DNA of 64,000 bases from Chlorophyllum brunneum (taxonomy: Eukaryota > Basidiomycota > Agaricomycetes > Agaricales > Agaricaceae), in NCBI GenBank assembly GCA_963576785.1, contig OY756150.1, forward strand, positions 1 through 64,000, in the 5' to 3' direction. How positions within the stretch are numbered: position 1 is the first letter of the stretch; the number at the start of each line of letters is the position of its first letter. A program made the position numbers and the translations under genes. The notes beneath the pieces were generated by a model, which searched no databases, was not told the DNA's origin, and saw only the letters and a program-made list of their open reading frames with translations. This document shows positions 10,158 through 23,700 of this stretch, piece by piece.

Positions 10158-12220
10158 ATGGCTCAAGAACATCGACTCACGCTAATAATCTCTTCGGATT
10201 CGGATCGTGAATACGATCAAACCGCCAACTTGAGCACACCATCGATACACCGGACATTCGAATACGATGTACCTTCACAATTCCAATTCGATGTACCTTC
10301 ACAAGCACACCTCAAGGAGAAAGGGGTGAGGCAGCTCGAGGAGACAGGGACGAGGCAGCTCGAGGAGAAAGGGGTGACGCAACTCGAGGAGCAACCGCCG
10401 AGGCACCTAGAGGTCAATTTCCCCGGGACTGCATTCTTTTCGAGACCAGAACCAAAGCCCGGATTCTTTACGAAGACGGAAGCAATGACGAGAGCGAGGA
10501 AAACATATTTAAAAGTATTCCTCAGTGGTGCCATGATCATCGTCTTTATGATATTCTCCGTGTTTCCCATTTATTGGGGTTCGCTGTGGAAAATCCCTGC
10601 TCACCCTCTGAGTGGATGGCTCGTGGTACGCTATTGGTTGGCCCGTCTGAGCTATGAGAAGAAATCTGACTTCCTGATCCAGGACTTTGATGGCGGCGAG
10701 GTCGGAGCATTCTTCGTGCAAAATATCGTGCAACACTCAGACCCCAGAATCACATGGTCGGTGAAAACCCATGACCAAGTCCCTAGTCCCGAGGCGTTGG
10801 AATATGACATGACGGAAGAGCGGGCGTGGATGGCTATCGCTGGTGTGTTCCTTTATCTCCACTCTGCATGAGTATTCTAAATCACCTTATAGTGAATCCT
10901 GGTGCTTCAAGTCGGCTTAATGCGTCGATTCAGGACCCAAGCATTCCATATGATGCGAGTCTTGCTGTGACAGCCTACGGAGTTGAAGCTAGAAATGAAA
11001 ATGCTTTGTGAGTGGCTACGACTCTGTCCTTCGGTATGGTGCCACTAAACGATCGACTCTAGCCGCTCTTTGCTTCACCCGGCAGTGAGTCGACTCTTCG
11101 TTGATACCCTAACTAAGTGCTCACATTATCCAGGTTGTCCAAACATTAGATATATTATTTCAACAATTCACTCTTCAGCATACACAACGTGTCGCTTCGT
11201 CTGTCTCGGCGACATCACTAGCAAACATTGTTTCAACTTCACCACAACTGGTCACTGCTCCCTTGAATTATAAGTTCGATAATGTTCGTCCCTTCGATCA
11301 ACCTGTGTAGGTGTTTGTTGCTCTAGACTGCTCTGCGTTCTCAACTCGTGATTAGCGCTTCAGCAGCTAGTTTCGTGGGCTTAATTTACATCTTGATTCT
11401 TTCGTTCTATATTGTCGTAAGTATTTATTTGCCCTGTCGGTTTGTCACTTCTCCTAAACCACTATCCATAGATGATCGGAGATGGCGCGCGCAATGCTTC
11501 TGGTTTATCCAAGAGTCTACCATTGGGTGCCCTAGTACGGCTTCGCCTCATATCATCCATGTCTGCATATTTCGTTCTTTCCGTGAGTTCCGCAGGATCA
11601 ACATTAAAGTATTTTCGCTCACGTCGCCCCCCTATAGTTGATGTATTCACTCGTTAATCTTGCTTTCCTAACCGACTTTACACGGCATTTTGGAAAGTCT
11701 GGTTTCGTGGTTTTCTGGATGCTTAACTGGGCTGGGATGGGGGCTGTGTACGTGAACGCTTGATTTCCATCTTTTTCCTCCACTAACATCGGAAAACAGG
11801 GGGCTGGCCCTCGAAGCTATCGTAACACTCCTGACAGTTCGTTTCATTCCATTCTTCATGTTGTTCTGGATTATTTGTAAGGATACTCCACCTACTCCGT
11901 GACAATACCGTGCTGATATGGTATAGGTAATGTCTCTGTGTGTGTGTTCCCCATCCAAACCCTTCCGAAAATATATCATTACGGGTATGCTGCACCGTTC
12001 TACAACGTATCCCAGGGGTTTAGGACGATTGTTTTCAATACGAAGAATCAGCGTAAGCAAGCTACAGTTACTTTTTCAACATCATTTGTGCTCATTTTTG
12101 CGCTCTGCAGTTGGTCTCAACTTTGGTATCCTCATTTCATGGATAATTATATCCTGCATCACCATGCCGGTCTTTCAATGGTGGGCTATGAGGAGAGACA
12201 GACGCGCAGCGAGGGTGTAA
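10158..12220 (+). CDS. DUF3533/SNG1-family multispanning membrane protein, copy 2
   Basis: Paralogue of the preceding gene with the same order of motifs: first helix around VFLSGAMIIVFMIFSVFPIYWG, then GWLVV, DFDGGEVGAFF, WMAIA joined to VNPGASSRL, YDASLAV and EARNENAL, then helix-rich exons and HYGYAAPFYNVSQGFRTIVF before the last exon, which ends WWAMRRDRRAARV at TAA 12218-12220. ATG 10158 is preferred to the in-frame GTG at 10155. Unlike copy 1, its N-terminal cytosolic region is long and carries an imperfect tandem repeat (QLEEKGV type). Introns are about 50 nt. Same direction and same architecture point to a tandem duplication that has diverged widely. Confidence 0.87.
10309..10420 (+). 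repeat. Imperfect tandem 33-nt repeats in the N-terminal region
   Basis: Four successive degenerate units encode xLEEKGVRQ-like 11-residue blocks (LKEKGVRQ, LEETGTRQ, LEEKGVTQ, LEEQPPRH). The first units share nucleotide runs such as AGGCAGCTCGAGGAGA. Likely a charged, flexible or coiled extension subject to copy-number change. Confidence 0.8.
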
Positions 12221-12624
12221 AATTTAGGAAATACATTCTACTTCTTGTGTGTCACTGCTCCCAGCTGTTCTGGATCAATAGCAGGGATGGACTTATTATA
12301 TACCGTTAAAATTTTTGATTATACTACCAGCATCTAGACATACATACATACACATTATTACTTACGGCTGTATACTGCCTACAATAATGAAAGGTCATCT
12401 GCACTTGGTAGTTCAGTAAACGTGCGAGAACTGCATATTCAGCGACCGATAGAACAACAAAACGTCGTTGGCAGAACTCGTACTGGAATATTTGTGACTG
12501 TGATGTTACCCGCCCCAATCAGGAAGTTTGATGGGCCAAAGCCGAGCTGCATACGACAACAAAGCCAACGACCAAGCAATCTCATCTCTTCGTCCCCGCC
12601 GTCCCTAGCACCCATCCCGCTCAA
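12221..12624. other. Intergenic upstream of the P1 gene
   Basis: No gene. The last 60 bases are pyrimidine-rich (CTCATCTCTTCGTCCCCGCC), as is common just before ribosomal-protein start codons in fungi. Confidence 0.4.
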
Positions 12625-13200
12625 ATGGTGAGCTACACCCTCTCCACGTCGTATCCGACGATGCCCTGTGGTTTTTCTGGAAAAATTCTCAACTTCTGGG
12701 CTGGATGGCTCGCAATGACACTGGATGACGAAACTGGTTGACTGACTACTATCCTTCATTTTCTAGGCCACGTCAGAACTCGCCGCTACCTACGCTGCCC
12801 TCATCCTCGCTGATGATGGTGTTGAAATTACTGTGAGCTCGAACTTCTTCTACCTCCAGATATCCAGATCCAACTTCTATCCTAGTCAGACAAGATAACC
12901 GCGATTACAAATGCTGCGGGCGTTGACCTTGAACCCATCTGGGCAACCCTTCTCGCCAAGGCTCTTGAAGGAAAGAACGTGAAGGAGCTTCTATCAAACG
13001 TTGGCTCTGGTGGTGGTGCTCCTGCCGCTGCCGCACCGGCAGCTGGTGCTGCATCTGGTGGTGCCGCCGCTGAGGCACCCAAGGAGGAGAAGGAGGAAGA
13101 GAAGGAAGAATCAGACGATGATATGGTACACCCATATTTTTTTTTCCATCTCGAATTCGGCTAACGGGCTTTCCTCCAGGGCTTTGGTCTCTTCGATTAA
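12625..13200 (+). CDS. RPP1: 60S acidic ribosomal protein P1
   Basis: Component of the ribosomal stalk, which pairs with P2 and recruits translation GTPases. Four exons: a 3-nt ATG exon (12625-12627), 12767-12832, 12886-13125 and 13180-13200. The product begins [20 protein letters not shown], has an alpha-helical dimerisation part, an Ala/Gly-rich hinge, an acidic stretch, and the conserved stalk tail with SDDDMGFGLFD. The start codon standing alone in the first exon and the last seven codons in a separate exon are both clear from splice borders. Length about 110 residues, as usual for the family. Confidence 0.95.
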
Positions 13201-15303
13201 AATGCCACTTTTATCACCTCTTTGCTGTATTCGTTACATAGCCTTCCTAAAAAAAACTCTGAAAAGCGGCACCATTCTCTCCACTCTGAGCAACTCATTT
13301 CGCACTCGACTTATCTCCTGTTGGTTCCCACATTTCCTGCACAAGACATCGACATCAAGATAAATGGCCTTAGAATTCCAATCCGATTGGGCAACCGTAT
13401 GAAGGCTTTAGGGAGGCGGCCACTCGTGGCATCCCGCTTGTCTTACCCTCTTCTCCGTCTCTTTGTTGGCGAGCCGACACGATCGGTGGGTCGATGAATT
13501 GTTTGACCCTTCAGCACATTTTCCAGATATCGATTCGCCGTTAGGCATCGTCCGCCTGAGGTCAGGGCGGAAGGAGGATATGCGATCAAACTCACCCGGC
13601 AAGTTATCCTACACTGAAGGTCCCACTTACCCTGGGAGGTATATGAGCTTGATCCCTCGCGTCGCAGGGCACTATTCCACGAAGTGCTCAACCACTATCC
13701 ACATCGAACATCGAACCATTACAATCATTACTTGCTCTTCACCAGCACGTATAGAAATGAACATTGCTATCAGAGGAAGATCGCCAGTGTCTCAATGTTC
13801 GAAGCTATTTGCGATTAAACTGTAGCTGGGCCTAGACTTCCTTGTGTTGTAGTGTAGCGAAGGAACTGCAGGCAGTTTTCGCATTACATTGAATGCTGAG
13901 CAAAAATTTGGCTTCCCAAAACATTAATGTCTACCCAGCCTGTAATGGACGACATTCCGAACTCAGAGGTCGACCCTTGGGAACCCTGCAGCCTCTTCTT
14001 CGGGTTTTATCTTTAACCCCACCTGATCAAAGGATCTGGGTGGTCCACACAACATTCCCAGATACCCTACCAGTATCCACTGTGTTTTGTCGCGGCGCCC
14101 AGCCACCTGTTTCACAGCGCCGTGTCCTCCAGTCGTATGTTCGCAGTTCCACTTCTGAGGGGTCCGTGTACGTAAAACTATCCACAACATGTATCTGGGT
14201 CTGATCCAGATCAAGCCAACAACCCAATGTGATCCTCCAACCGAGGTCCCCATCCGGTCCGAGTCGTTGAACACCCTTCAACGGCTCCCAGATAAACTCA
14301 ATTCGAGGCTGTGTCTGAACATGCTCAGGACTTCATTCCATTGGTTTATCGCCCTGACCACACGATGAGGGAGTGCACATGGTGCAAATGGGCTTTCCCG
14401 TCAGGGTTAACCAAGACGCAACCTTGCCTGGTTACGCCACCTTCGACCACGCCTGCTCCTTACTCCGTCTTCACTTTGCCGAGAGGGATTCATTGCGGCT
14501 CCTGAACCATGCACTTCCAGATGCATTTTCTATTGATAGGGTACAATTCTTGGTTACCATTCGTCCCATCCGCGTTGCATCTGTTCCGTAAATGATTCTT
14601 CTCACTCTTCGTGCCACAACATCTTAAGATAGAAGAGCACCTAACCGGTCCAGCTATGTTATCACCGGCCGAGGATGAAGAAGATCTGAGCTGAACTGAC
14701 ACGCCTGCGCCACTGCCTTCAGTGGTACGCATCTGGCTTCGCGGTCTAACCACATTCCCCAAATCTTTTCATCACTAAATCGTATCTGAGCTACACACTT
14801 GTCTGATAGATGGCTTGAGGAGTACAGGGGAAAAGGTGGAAACGCCAAACTCCAGGAACTCGTTTTTATCATCTGCAAAATCATTGCGAATAGCTCGCAT
14901 CAGTCCGCCGCATGCCAGATTCAATCCAGCCAACCTGTTAACCTTCAAGCACACACTCTTGGACGACTTGCTCAACCATCCCTACCTCGACTTCATAAAT
15001 AATCATACCGCTCTGTAATCTTCACCGCCGATAGCTTCCGCTGGTCTCCGTGGCCTTGGATCTGTTCGCCCTTTGACAGGAAACCTGCTGATTGGCGACC
15101 GCAAAAGCCGGATACCAAAATTGACAGATGGCCGATATCATGTTCGGCTATTAGGAGCGTAGATAACAGCGTACTCTAATGTCCAACCCGTCTCTAATAA
15201 TACCACTACGCAGCAAAATACACATGATCCTTCTAAATTGATCTGTGGGTCGTAATTATAAGATAAGGTACTCTGATCCTACTGGATGGCGGCATCACCA
15301 TCT
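13201..15303. other. 2.1-kb stretch without a recognised gene
   Basis: Only short unsupported frames are present on both strands; none shows a domain or splice structure I can defend. It includes the terminator region of the P1 gene and of the convergent zinc-cluster gene. Some conserved-looking frames between 13900 and 14600 could be remnants, but no family is recognised. Confidence 0.4.
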
Positions 15304-17300
15304 CTACATGGTTAACATTGGGTTACCATGGAGCAAACTCGACATTTCCTTGACCTCGCAATCTAATGAACCAGCTGTATCAATATCCAGATGTCCTAGG
15401 GGAAGGCGTAGCGGGAACATACTAATATAGTAGCAAGAATTAGAGTATATCGCAAAGGATGAAATTCCTTTCTGCAGTTGGCGGCGCAGTGGGTCTTCAC
15501 CCTGGCTGGGATAACTCCCCGACCAGGATGATTGCGTCGCACAACGAGTGTTGAGTTCCTGGAAAAGAACATCGAAGGCTGCTCGCCAGGCAAACTGCGT
15601 GGAACAACATATATCAATGCTATCAATCGCAGTATTGGGTTTAACAGCACGTACCCCGATAATAGGATTAAGGAAGCCCAAGTTCCACGAGGCACCTGCC
15701 AAACTCATGCTGTTGTTGAAGATTTCTTGGGCGCTGATGAGCCGTAATTGGTGTGCCTCAACGTCACCTTGGGTGGCGGCAGAGCCATGGAGCTCTAGCA
15801 ATGCAGCGTCCAAGAGAGTAACACCAATATAGGCAGTCCGTATGACGTCAATACTTGGGTTTCGCAGCCACGTTTCGAATGGAGGTAAGGAGGCTTTGAA
15901 GTTCATGGCGAGATTGCGAAAGTAACGGGAGTTGTCCACATATTCGTTACACTGTTTATTAGACAGCTCTGACAGGGCGATAAGTTTACGGAATCGTCAT
16001 ACAGGGTGATGTTCGCACCTATTATTGACGTTCGCGATAAAACCCGTGCTCGCTCGAAGAGAAAAGCCGCTTTTACGAGTATTGTTTTACTGGTGAGACT
16101 CTCACCACGGCTTTCTGTTCCCGTGAGAAAGCTGTTGAGAGTTAAGCCTTCCCTTTGCTCGCATCGATAAAGCCCCTAACAGGCACAAGGGAATGTTAGC
16201 GCAATCGGCACATATTGATTTGATTGCATACTGTTTCATATTCCTCGATTTCCCGGGGCATTGGTGTGGTTAACCCACTCGCAATCGTAGAATATGCAAT
16301 GTTCGGATTGTAGTTCAAAACTCCAGCCCATATTTTATCCAACGAGAAAATTGCCCAACAAGCGTTAACTCGTTCTCCTTCCTCTATGTCATCCACTACT
16401 GGGGGTAACGTCGACTCTGGTGGATTACGGGTTCGCATTCTTTGGATGCCAGAAGCTTTAGCAAGGGAATAGGCGGAGCTCGTGTGGTATTTGCCTTCCA
16501 TATCCCTTTTATTGGCAAAGAAGAAGTGCGAAAGGAGGACTTCTGCTTGGATGACATGTAAGCGATGCTTTGGTTGCGTCGCTGTAGACGACGTATCATG
16601 AGATAAATGTTGGATAGACAAGTCTAAATACGTGTTTTCGTGTCTTTTCAATTCAGGGTCCTGACTGAGATGTATCCCAAGCAGGTACATTACAGACAAG
16701 AGCGAGGGTGATGGACGTAGTTCGTGGCCTACTGGACCAGGGAAGAATACTGCATTCCTGAATCTTCCGGGGTGGAGAAAGAAACCGTACTGCGACGCAT
16801 GTGCCAGAAATATATCCGTCCTGAATCGAAATCATGGAGAGTCAGTAAGAAATAGAAAGAAAGCAAAAAAAAATGCTTACAGTCTCTGCTTGATGTGCTG
16901 AGGAGGTTCCTGGAAATCAGGACTAGGACGACGGTCAGGGGAATTGCTGGGCGCATAGGGCTGCTGCAGCGTCACATTTTGTATAGGTTGGGAAGGCATC
17001 TGAAGATCGCGGAGTCGCGTTTGAAGCCTTTGAATTTGGTCTTCGAGCATCTGAGAGGTGGATGGCCCTGAACCACTTGTATACTCGCAGTCTTCGGCCT
17101 TATCCGTTCGCATACAGGAGCCACAGATTGGTTGAACCCCATCACATTTCTACATAAATATCATAAGTTCTTCAACTGTCTATAAAGTGGGGGCGTCATA
17201 CCATTTTTCGTCGACGACAATTTACGCAGGCTTTCCCTTTCTTGAGGATGGGCTGGCCAAATGGACTTCCGTCGGGAGGGGATGAGCGATTATGAGCCAT
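15304..17300 (-). CDS. Zn2Cys6 fungal transcription factor
   Basis: Minus-strand gene from ATG 17300 to stop 15304. The first exon starts MAHNRSSPPDG and, after a 50-nt intron inside the DNA-binding motif, gives ACVNCRRRKMKCDGVQPICG plus SCMRTDKAEDC, the C-x2-C-x6-C-x6-C-x2-C-x8-C zinc cluster that binds two zinc ions. A coiled-coil-like linker (MLEDQIQRLQTRLRDLQ) follows for dimerisation. The downstream exons resemble the middle homology region of fungal regulators, for example SVMYLLGIHLSQDPEL, GKYHTSSAYSLAKASGI and NACWAIFSLDKIW, and the last exon is a long helical region. Target genes are unknown; it is divergent from the thymidylate synthase gene. Confidence 0.88.
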
Positions 17301-17940
17301 TTGTCGGGTCGATGAATGCTTGTGAGTTTGAAAAACCAGGTATGGCGTTCGGTGGCTGCGTATGAGTATTTATGCATTTCTTAGCATAGTCACTTGACGA
17401 GACCGAGTCAAATCCACAAAGCAAGCAAGGATAGTTTTCCGGAGATGTCGCTCTTTTGCAAATGACGGGCTATGAGATCACCTGGAAATCGAAGGATGCA
17501 GTGACTCACGAAGTCCTCGGTATCGTTTACACCGAACGTCAAAGTGGCCATACCTTAGATCTACTGAATCGAGTAAAAAGATGAACGTTTCAGGTAGACT
17601 CATAGCTATTAAGACCGCAGTGATGGGCCAGGGCAGTGCTAGCTGACGGAGAAATTTGTTCTCGGGACGACTTTTAGCCCCCGAAAAAGCTGTTAGCCAT
17701 GACTGCGAATTGAGCTCGTCACGGACGCGAAGATGGTGGTTGCTCGCTGAAGCGTACTTCGAGTCAGGTGCCCGGCGTGACAGTAATTTCGGGTCATGTG
17801 CGCTGTCGTGGCTGAGTCATACTGTGCTAACAATACAGTTAAACAAATATAGGACTTGCTGACCGGGCAATACAATTGAATTTACTCTTAAACCAAGTAT
17901 GTAGTGGCGAGGAGCTCTTGTTTTCGAGCCAATGTCACGA
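17301..17940. other. Divergent intergenic region, zinc-cluster gene to TS gene
   Basis: About 640 bases between divergent genes with no coding support. The part near the thymidylate synthase start is described separately because it carries cell-cycle-type sites. Confidence 0.4.
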
Positions 17941-19048
<1,108 letters not shown>

Positions 19049-19417
19049 TGTCGGATATATATTACCCCAGGTTCACTGTCATTTAACCCATACCTTGTAT
19101 ACGCGTGTCACTCCCTGTATATGTACATATTTATTGGAGCACTCTGGAACTTCATTTTTTTGCAAGGTTTTGGACCCGGACGCAAATAACCTTAACGCAA
19201 GAAGGCATTGACCGCTATTCTCGATTAAGTACAACTTAGTAAGTATCCGTTGCCCAAGCTTCATAAGCCCTGAGTCAGCAAAGTCGAGGCTACTTCTCGA
19301 ACCTTCCCAGGTGAGGTAGCATTAGCAAGAGGTGAGCGACACGTGATTGGGAAGTGATCGATAAGACAGGAAATGGAATGTGAGACAATCCAACCCTACT
19401 TCCCATCTACACCCACA
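19049..19417. other. Intergenic between TS and MnSOD
   Basis: 369 bases with the TS 3' end and the SOD promoter; no gene. An in-frame ATG at 19373 would add 15 residues to the SOD and is not favoured. Confidence 0.4.
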
Positions 19418-20185
19418 ATGGCCCACGTCCTCCCTGACCTCCCCTACCCCTACGATGCTCTCGAGCCCTTCATCTCCCGCCAGATTATGGAGCTTCACCA
19501 CAAGAAGCATCACCAGACTTACGTGAATGCCCTTAATGCTGCCGAGGCCGCATATGCCAAGGCGAGCACCCCCAAAGAGCGCATTGCCCTCCAGGCTGCT
19601 CTCAAGTTCAACGGTGGTGGTAAGAAAGACACTAAACACAGCTTTTTCTCGCTGCTAATATCTCGTTGTTCAGGCCATATTAATCACTCTCTTTTCTGGA
19701 AGAACCTCGCACCGGCTAAGGGTAACGGTGGTAAACTGCAGAGCGGTCCTCTTCTAGATGCCATCAACCAAACGTTCGGCAGTCTCGACAACCTGAAGAA
19801 GGAATTCAACGCTACCACCGCTGCCATCCAAGGATCCGGTTGGGGCTGGCTCGTGCGTCATTTCGTCAAGCATTGATAAAAATAGACGACTGATGTCAGC
19901 GATATTCAAAGGGCGTCAACCCCTCCACCAAGCGTCTTGAAATCTCCACCACTCCCAACCAGGACCCTCTTCTCAATCTCGTTCCCATCATTGGCGTCGA
20001 CATCTGGGAGCACGCCTTTTACCTTCAATACCTCAATGTTAAGGCTGACGTAGGTGTCTTTTCGTAAACGTATATCCTTTCGTCATCCTGATCCCGTGCA
20101 GTACCTCAACGCCATCTGGTCTGTCATCAACTTTGATGAGGCCCAACAACGCTATGTTGAGGCCATTAGCGGCAGCAAGCTTTGA
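19418..20185 (+). CDS. Manganese superoxide dismutase
   Basis: Converts superoxide to hydrogen peroxide and oxygen. Starting at ATG 19418 it reads [20 protein letters not shown]; metal ligands are seen in [12 protein letters not shown] (first His), HINHSLFW (second His) and [11 protein letters not shown] (Asp and His). GSGWGWL and the QDPL segment are also present. Four exons with introns after GGG, GWGWL and KAD. It ends [10 protein letters not shown] at TGA 20183-20185. No mitochondrial targeting peptide is visible from this start, so it may be a cytosolic MnSOD, which fungi are known to have; the alternative start at 19373 does not look like a targeting peptide either. Confidence 0.94.
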
Positions 20186-20577
20186 GTATGCTTAGCACCT
20201 GCGGCTGCAACTTGCTATGCTGAAAATCGGAAATTGTACCAATAATATGCACTTTGAATTGTACTATGTTCCTGACTGAACCGCATTACCGGTAAATGCC
20301 GCAAGTACAGAACTGGCGTTAAGGTTGTCCTCGCTAACATGTCTCCTTCAACGCAGCGTTCCTTCGGTTCATACCTCCAGTGGAACTCGCCGGTAATGCA
20401 GACTTTAAAGAAGAAACGGAACGCATCTTGGCATGTGTCTGACGCCAGTGATATTGATCCAAGTCCTTAAACTGGCAGCCATGAGGACGATTGCAAGGGA
20501 GATCTAGATCATTTCGCCCTAGCCCTAAATGACCTCGCTGGTTAATTACAACGGTTCCTCGTCCTCTCACGACACTC
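20186..20577. other. Intergenic between MnSOD and the double GTPase gene
   Basis: About 390 bases; nothing coding seen. Confidence 0.4.
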
Positions 20578-22452
20578 ATGTCTGACCCCGAGTTCGAGAA
20601 CATTGGCCTTCATAACAGGAAAGTAGTCCTGTGAGTAGGAACTGACTGGTCGTGGAATACGTTATAATGATGTAATTAGTGTTCTAGGGCTCACAGGTGC
20701 AGGAAAGACTTCAGTGAGTGATTATCCTGTATCTAGTGGCGAATCCCCACCCTTCTCAGTTCATCCAAAACCTCGTCCCCGAGCACAAACGGGATGAGAC
20801 GTTGATTGGATCATCGATGGAGCCAAAAACTCTCGATGTCACTGCGCATCCTGTCGAAATCGATGGAGAGACTGTCATTCTAGTCGACACTCCAGGCTTG
20901 GGCGGAGAAATTGACGTGTTCAGCGAAGTTGGAAAATGGTTGGCCCGGAAAGATCGCATGTGGGTAACAGGAGCTCGCAGTGATGAGTTACCTACTGATT
21001 TCTTGATCAGAGGCAGTCGCACGGTTCATGGTATCATACTCTTCTATTCTATCAAGCAGAACCGTATACCCACCACCATGACGACGTTAAATCTGAGGAA
21101 AGAACTGGGGAAACTACTTGACGCTTCGCCGGATTCAAGTTTTCCGTTCTTTCGTGTCACTGTTGCGACAACTAATTGGGTATCGGAGTTTTCGGAGGAT
21201 GGGACATCGGAATCAGAATATACCGACGACATCAATGCTGACCAGATTGCCACCGAGACCATGCTGCTCGGAACTTGGGCACTTTTAGCGAAGCAAGGCA
21301 TGACAATACAGCGATATCCGTATAATGCTCAGAAATGTGCAGAGGCCACTATCTTGGCTCTTATGAACGTAGGTATATATGATCGTTGTCGATCATCAGG
21401 TGCTCATTTCGTTCTTAGGCGGAACCTCCTGATTCGAAGATCATCAGCGCCCGAGATCGCTTAATCATCGCGTGCGTCGCTCACGGAACCTCCCCACCCG
21501 CGAACTCCTTACACACTTTTGCAGCGTCATCGGCGCAGCACAAGCCGGCAAAAGCTCTGTGAGTCATTCTAACAGGAACGGCTTTCATTACTCACACCCT
21601 TCAAGTTCATTGGGCATCTGACAGGCGATAATTCGGCAATCGATGAGACGAGGCCAGTTTATGGTATAAGTGAACATGAGATTACTCAAAGCGGGGAGAA
21701 TATCATTTTGCTCGATACACCTGGCTTGGACGCTCGTCCAGATAGAGAAGCCGTCTTCAAGTTGATTTTAAATTGGTTGAAAAAACAAGCAAAGTAGGCT
21801 TCGACTGTGTGTGATTGACTCGTCGTCCTAACCAAAATTTCATTTCTAGACTCATCCGTCAACCGCGGCTGTACCTTGACGGAATCGTAGTCGTCCACCC
21901 TCCACTGATCGAAGGAAAGCCTACAGAGATGATTAGTCAGACGTTCTTGTTCAATCAAGTCAACGTGCTGCTAGGCGGACTGAGAGGAATTCGGGATAAG
22001 AAGGATGAATATGCTTATAGGCGTCTTGTCCTTGCCACGAGCATGTGGGATAAGGAAGATGATACTGCGATGGCGGAAAAGGAGGGTACCATCAAGGGGC
22101 AAAATTGGAACATCATGCTCGCGGCTGGGTCGCATATGGTGCGTTTCGACAACACACCAAAGTCTGCTCGCCGTATAGTAGAGTTAATCGTGGAAGAAAA
22201 AAAATCGAGGGATCCGCTTTATCAATATCATACGATGATGAAGGAAATTTCGGATATAGTACGTGTGATATGTTTATTCGTTCGATCTCAAGGAGGTTGA
22301 CAGGAGTACAGAAAACGGAAGTAGAAAAAGTTCGTAGAGCGATTGTTGCGGTACGCGAAGAACAGGCTTTACTTCGTGAATCCCAAGATACACTCTCTCA
22401 GATCCCCGACTTGGATAAATTGATTGCAGCCGCAACAGTCGTGAAGAATTGA
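20578..22452 (+). CDS. AIG1-like GTPase with two tandem G domains
   Basis: Two complete AIG1/IMAP-type GTP-binding domains join in one spliced frame. The first has P-loop GLTGAGKTS and DTPGLGGEID; its exon ending ALMN splices through SARDRLIIAV into the second P-loop GAAQAGKSS, with DTPGLD and a TSMWD guanine-specificity motif. The first domain has TTNW at that place, so its nucleotide specificity may be lost. Splice borders throughout are GT..AG and keep phase, including inside each P-loop. The C-terminal exon (KTEVEKVRRAIVAVREEQ) is a likely coiled coil. Such GTPases are expanded in basidiomycetes; function unknown, and membrane or immune-like roles are known only for animal and plant relatives. 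If the joining intron (about 21472-21524) is not used, these would be two genes. Confidence 0.8.
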
Positions 22453-22560
22453 TATAGTAGCAGGTAGCGTCCTTTGTAGAAAGTTCGACAAACGTCTTCT
22501 ATATGTACATGACTGTCCAACTAATTCAATGTGGTCGTTCCAGAACTGCTCAAACGAGAC

Positions 22561-23700
22561 CTATTCATCCGTTTCAGCAAGCGTGTCATGGTCAAGTTTC
22601 ATTAGGGTCACGTACCACCTGTAATTCTGCCTCTTCAATTTATGAAGCAAGTTCCCAAGCCTTCCGGAAACCTTTTTCTCCTCAGCGAGTACTTGCTTCA
22701 ACGTTTCACCCTGCCTTCCATCCGGGGCCTGCACCAAAGCCTGGAGTTTCTCCATCAAACGCTGTTGTTCCTGATAAATCTGCTCCATCGTATTCAACGC
22801 CTGATCAGCGTCTAATTCAAGTTCTTCTTCAGGTTCTTCATGGAATACGCTATCCAAAATGGACGGTAAAGGAACGTCTTCGTTCGTCCCCCCAACAAGA
22901 GGATTCAGTACATCCCAAGCCGACGAACCACTACGCCTGAACCGACAAACCGTCGACCCTCCATCAAGAAACCTCTTCCAAAATATTTGCTTCAACTGTT
23001 CTTCTCGTGAAACTGCGATAGGGTGATCGATTTCATCCCACATCGTCGTGACAAGTAAGATTCTCTTCGGAGCACCCTTCTTTCCGACAAGTTTTTCGAA
23101 TTTGTTGATATGGGATTGAGTAGCGACAGGCATTCGGTTATCGGTAATACGATGAAAGAAAAGTATAGCGCTGAGGTTGACCCGATTGCCGCTAACGTCC
23201 TTAGTATCAATCCAGATCAATTTTCAACATCATATTCCATCACTCACCCAGCGCTTTGGGCTTTCAACCATTGAGTGAGGAGGTTGAGAACTCGATTAGG
23301 ATTTTTATCGGCAAGGTCATATCCCGGCGTATCAACAAAGACCACCACTTTACCATCCGGGCGAACTTTTTCGTATGTGTCGATGGAATCCGTGCAAGAC
23401 GTGAGAAGATGACCTATATTGACATTTTGACCAGTGGCGTGTGCGATGAACTGTGCATAATATTAAATACCACAGACGCATATCCGTACAGTGGAACATA
23501 CCGAGCTCTTCCCAACGCCAGAGGGACCCAGCAATCTTATGATCTGCGTTTATTTAGACTGTAAGGAAAGGTAGGATTATCCTCACGCTATAACGAATTT
23601 ATCAGCCTTAGGTTCGTCTTCCTGGCCTTCTGTGGGCGTTTCTTTGGAGTTTTGACGGCTTCTGGGCTCGTCGTGGTCTTTTGTTTGCGCTCTGAAGGGC
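22561..23700 (-). CDS. AIG1-like GTPase, single G domain, convergent to the double one
   Basis: Minus-strand paralogue whose stop lies about 108 bases from that of the double-domain gene. Reading from 23700: an acidic/charged lead (KETPTEGQEDEPKADKFVIA), P-loop GPSGVGKSS split by an intron as in the paralogue, then TGQNVNIGHLLTS, VVVFVDTPGYD, LNLLTQWLKAQ, and after another intron LSAILFFHRITDNRM, LVTTMWDEID (G4-like TTMWD) and a helical, Glu-rich tail (EEPEEELELDADQALNTMEQ, then repeated heptads to 22561). The 5' exon and the start codon are not certain. Function not known beyond GTP binding. Confidence 0.82.
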
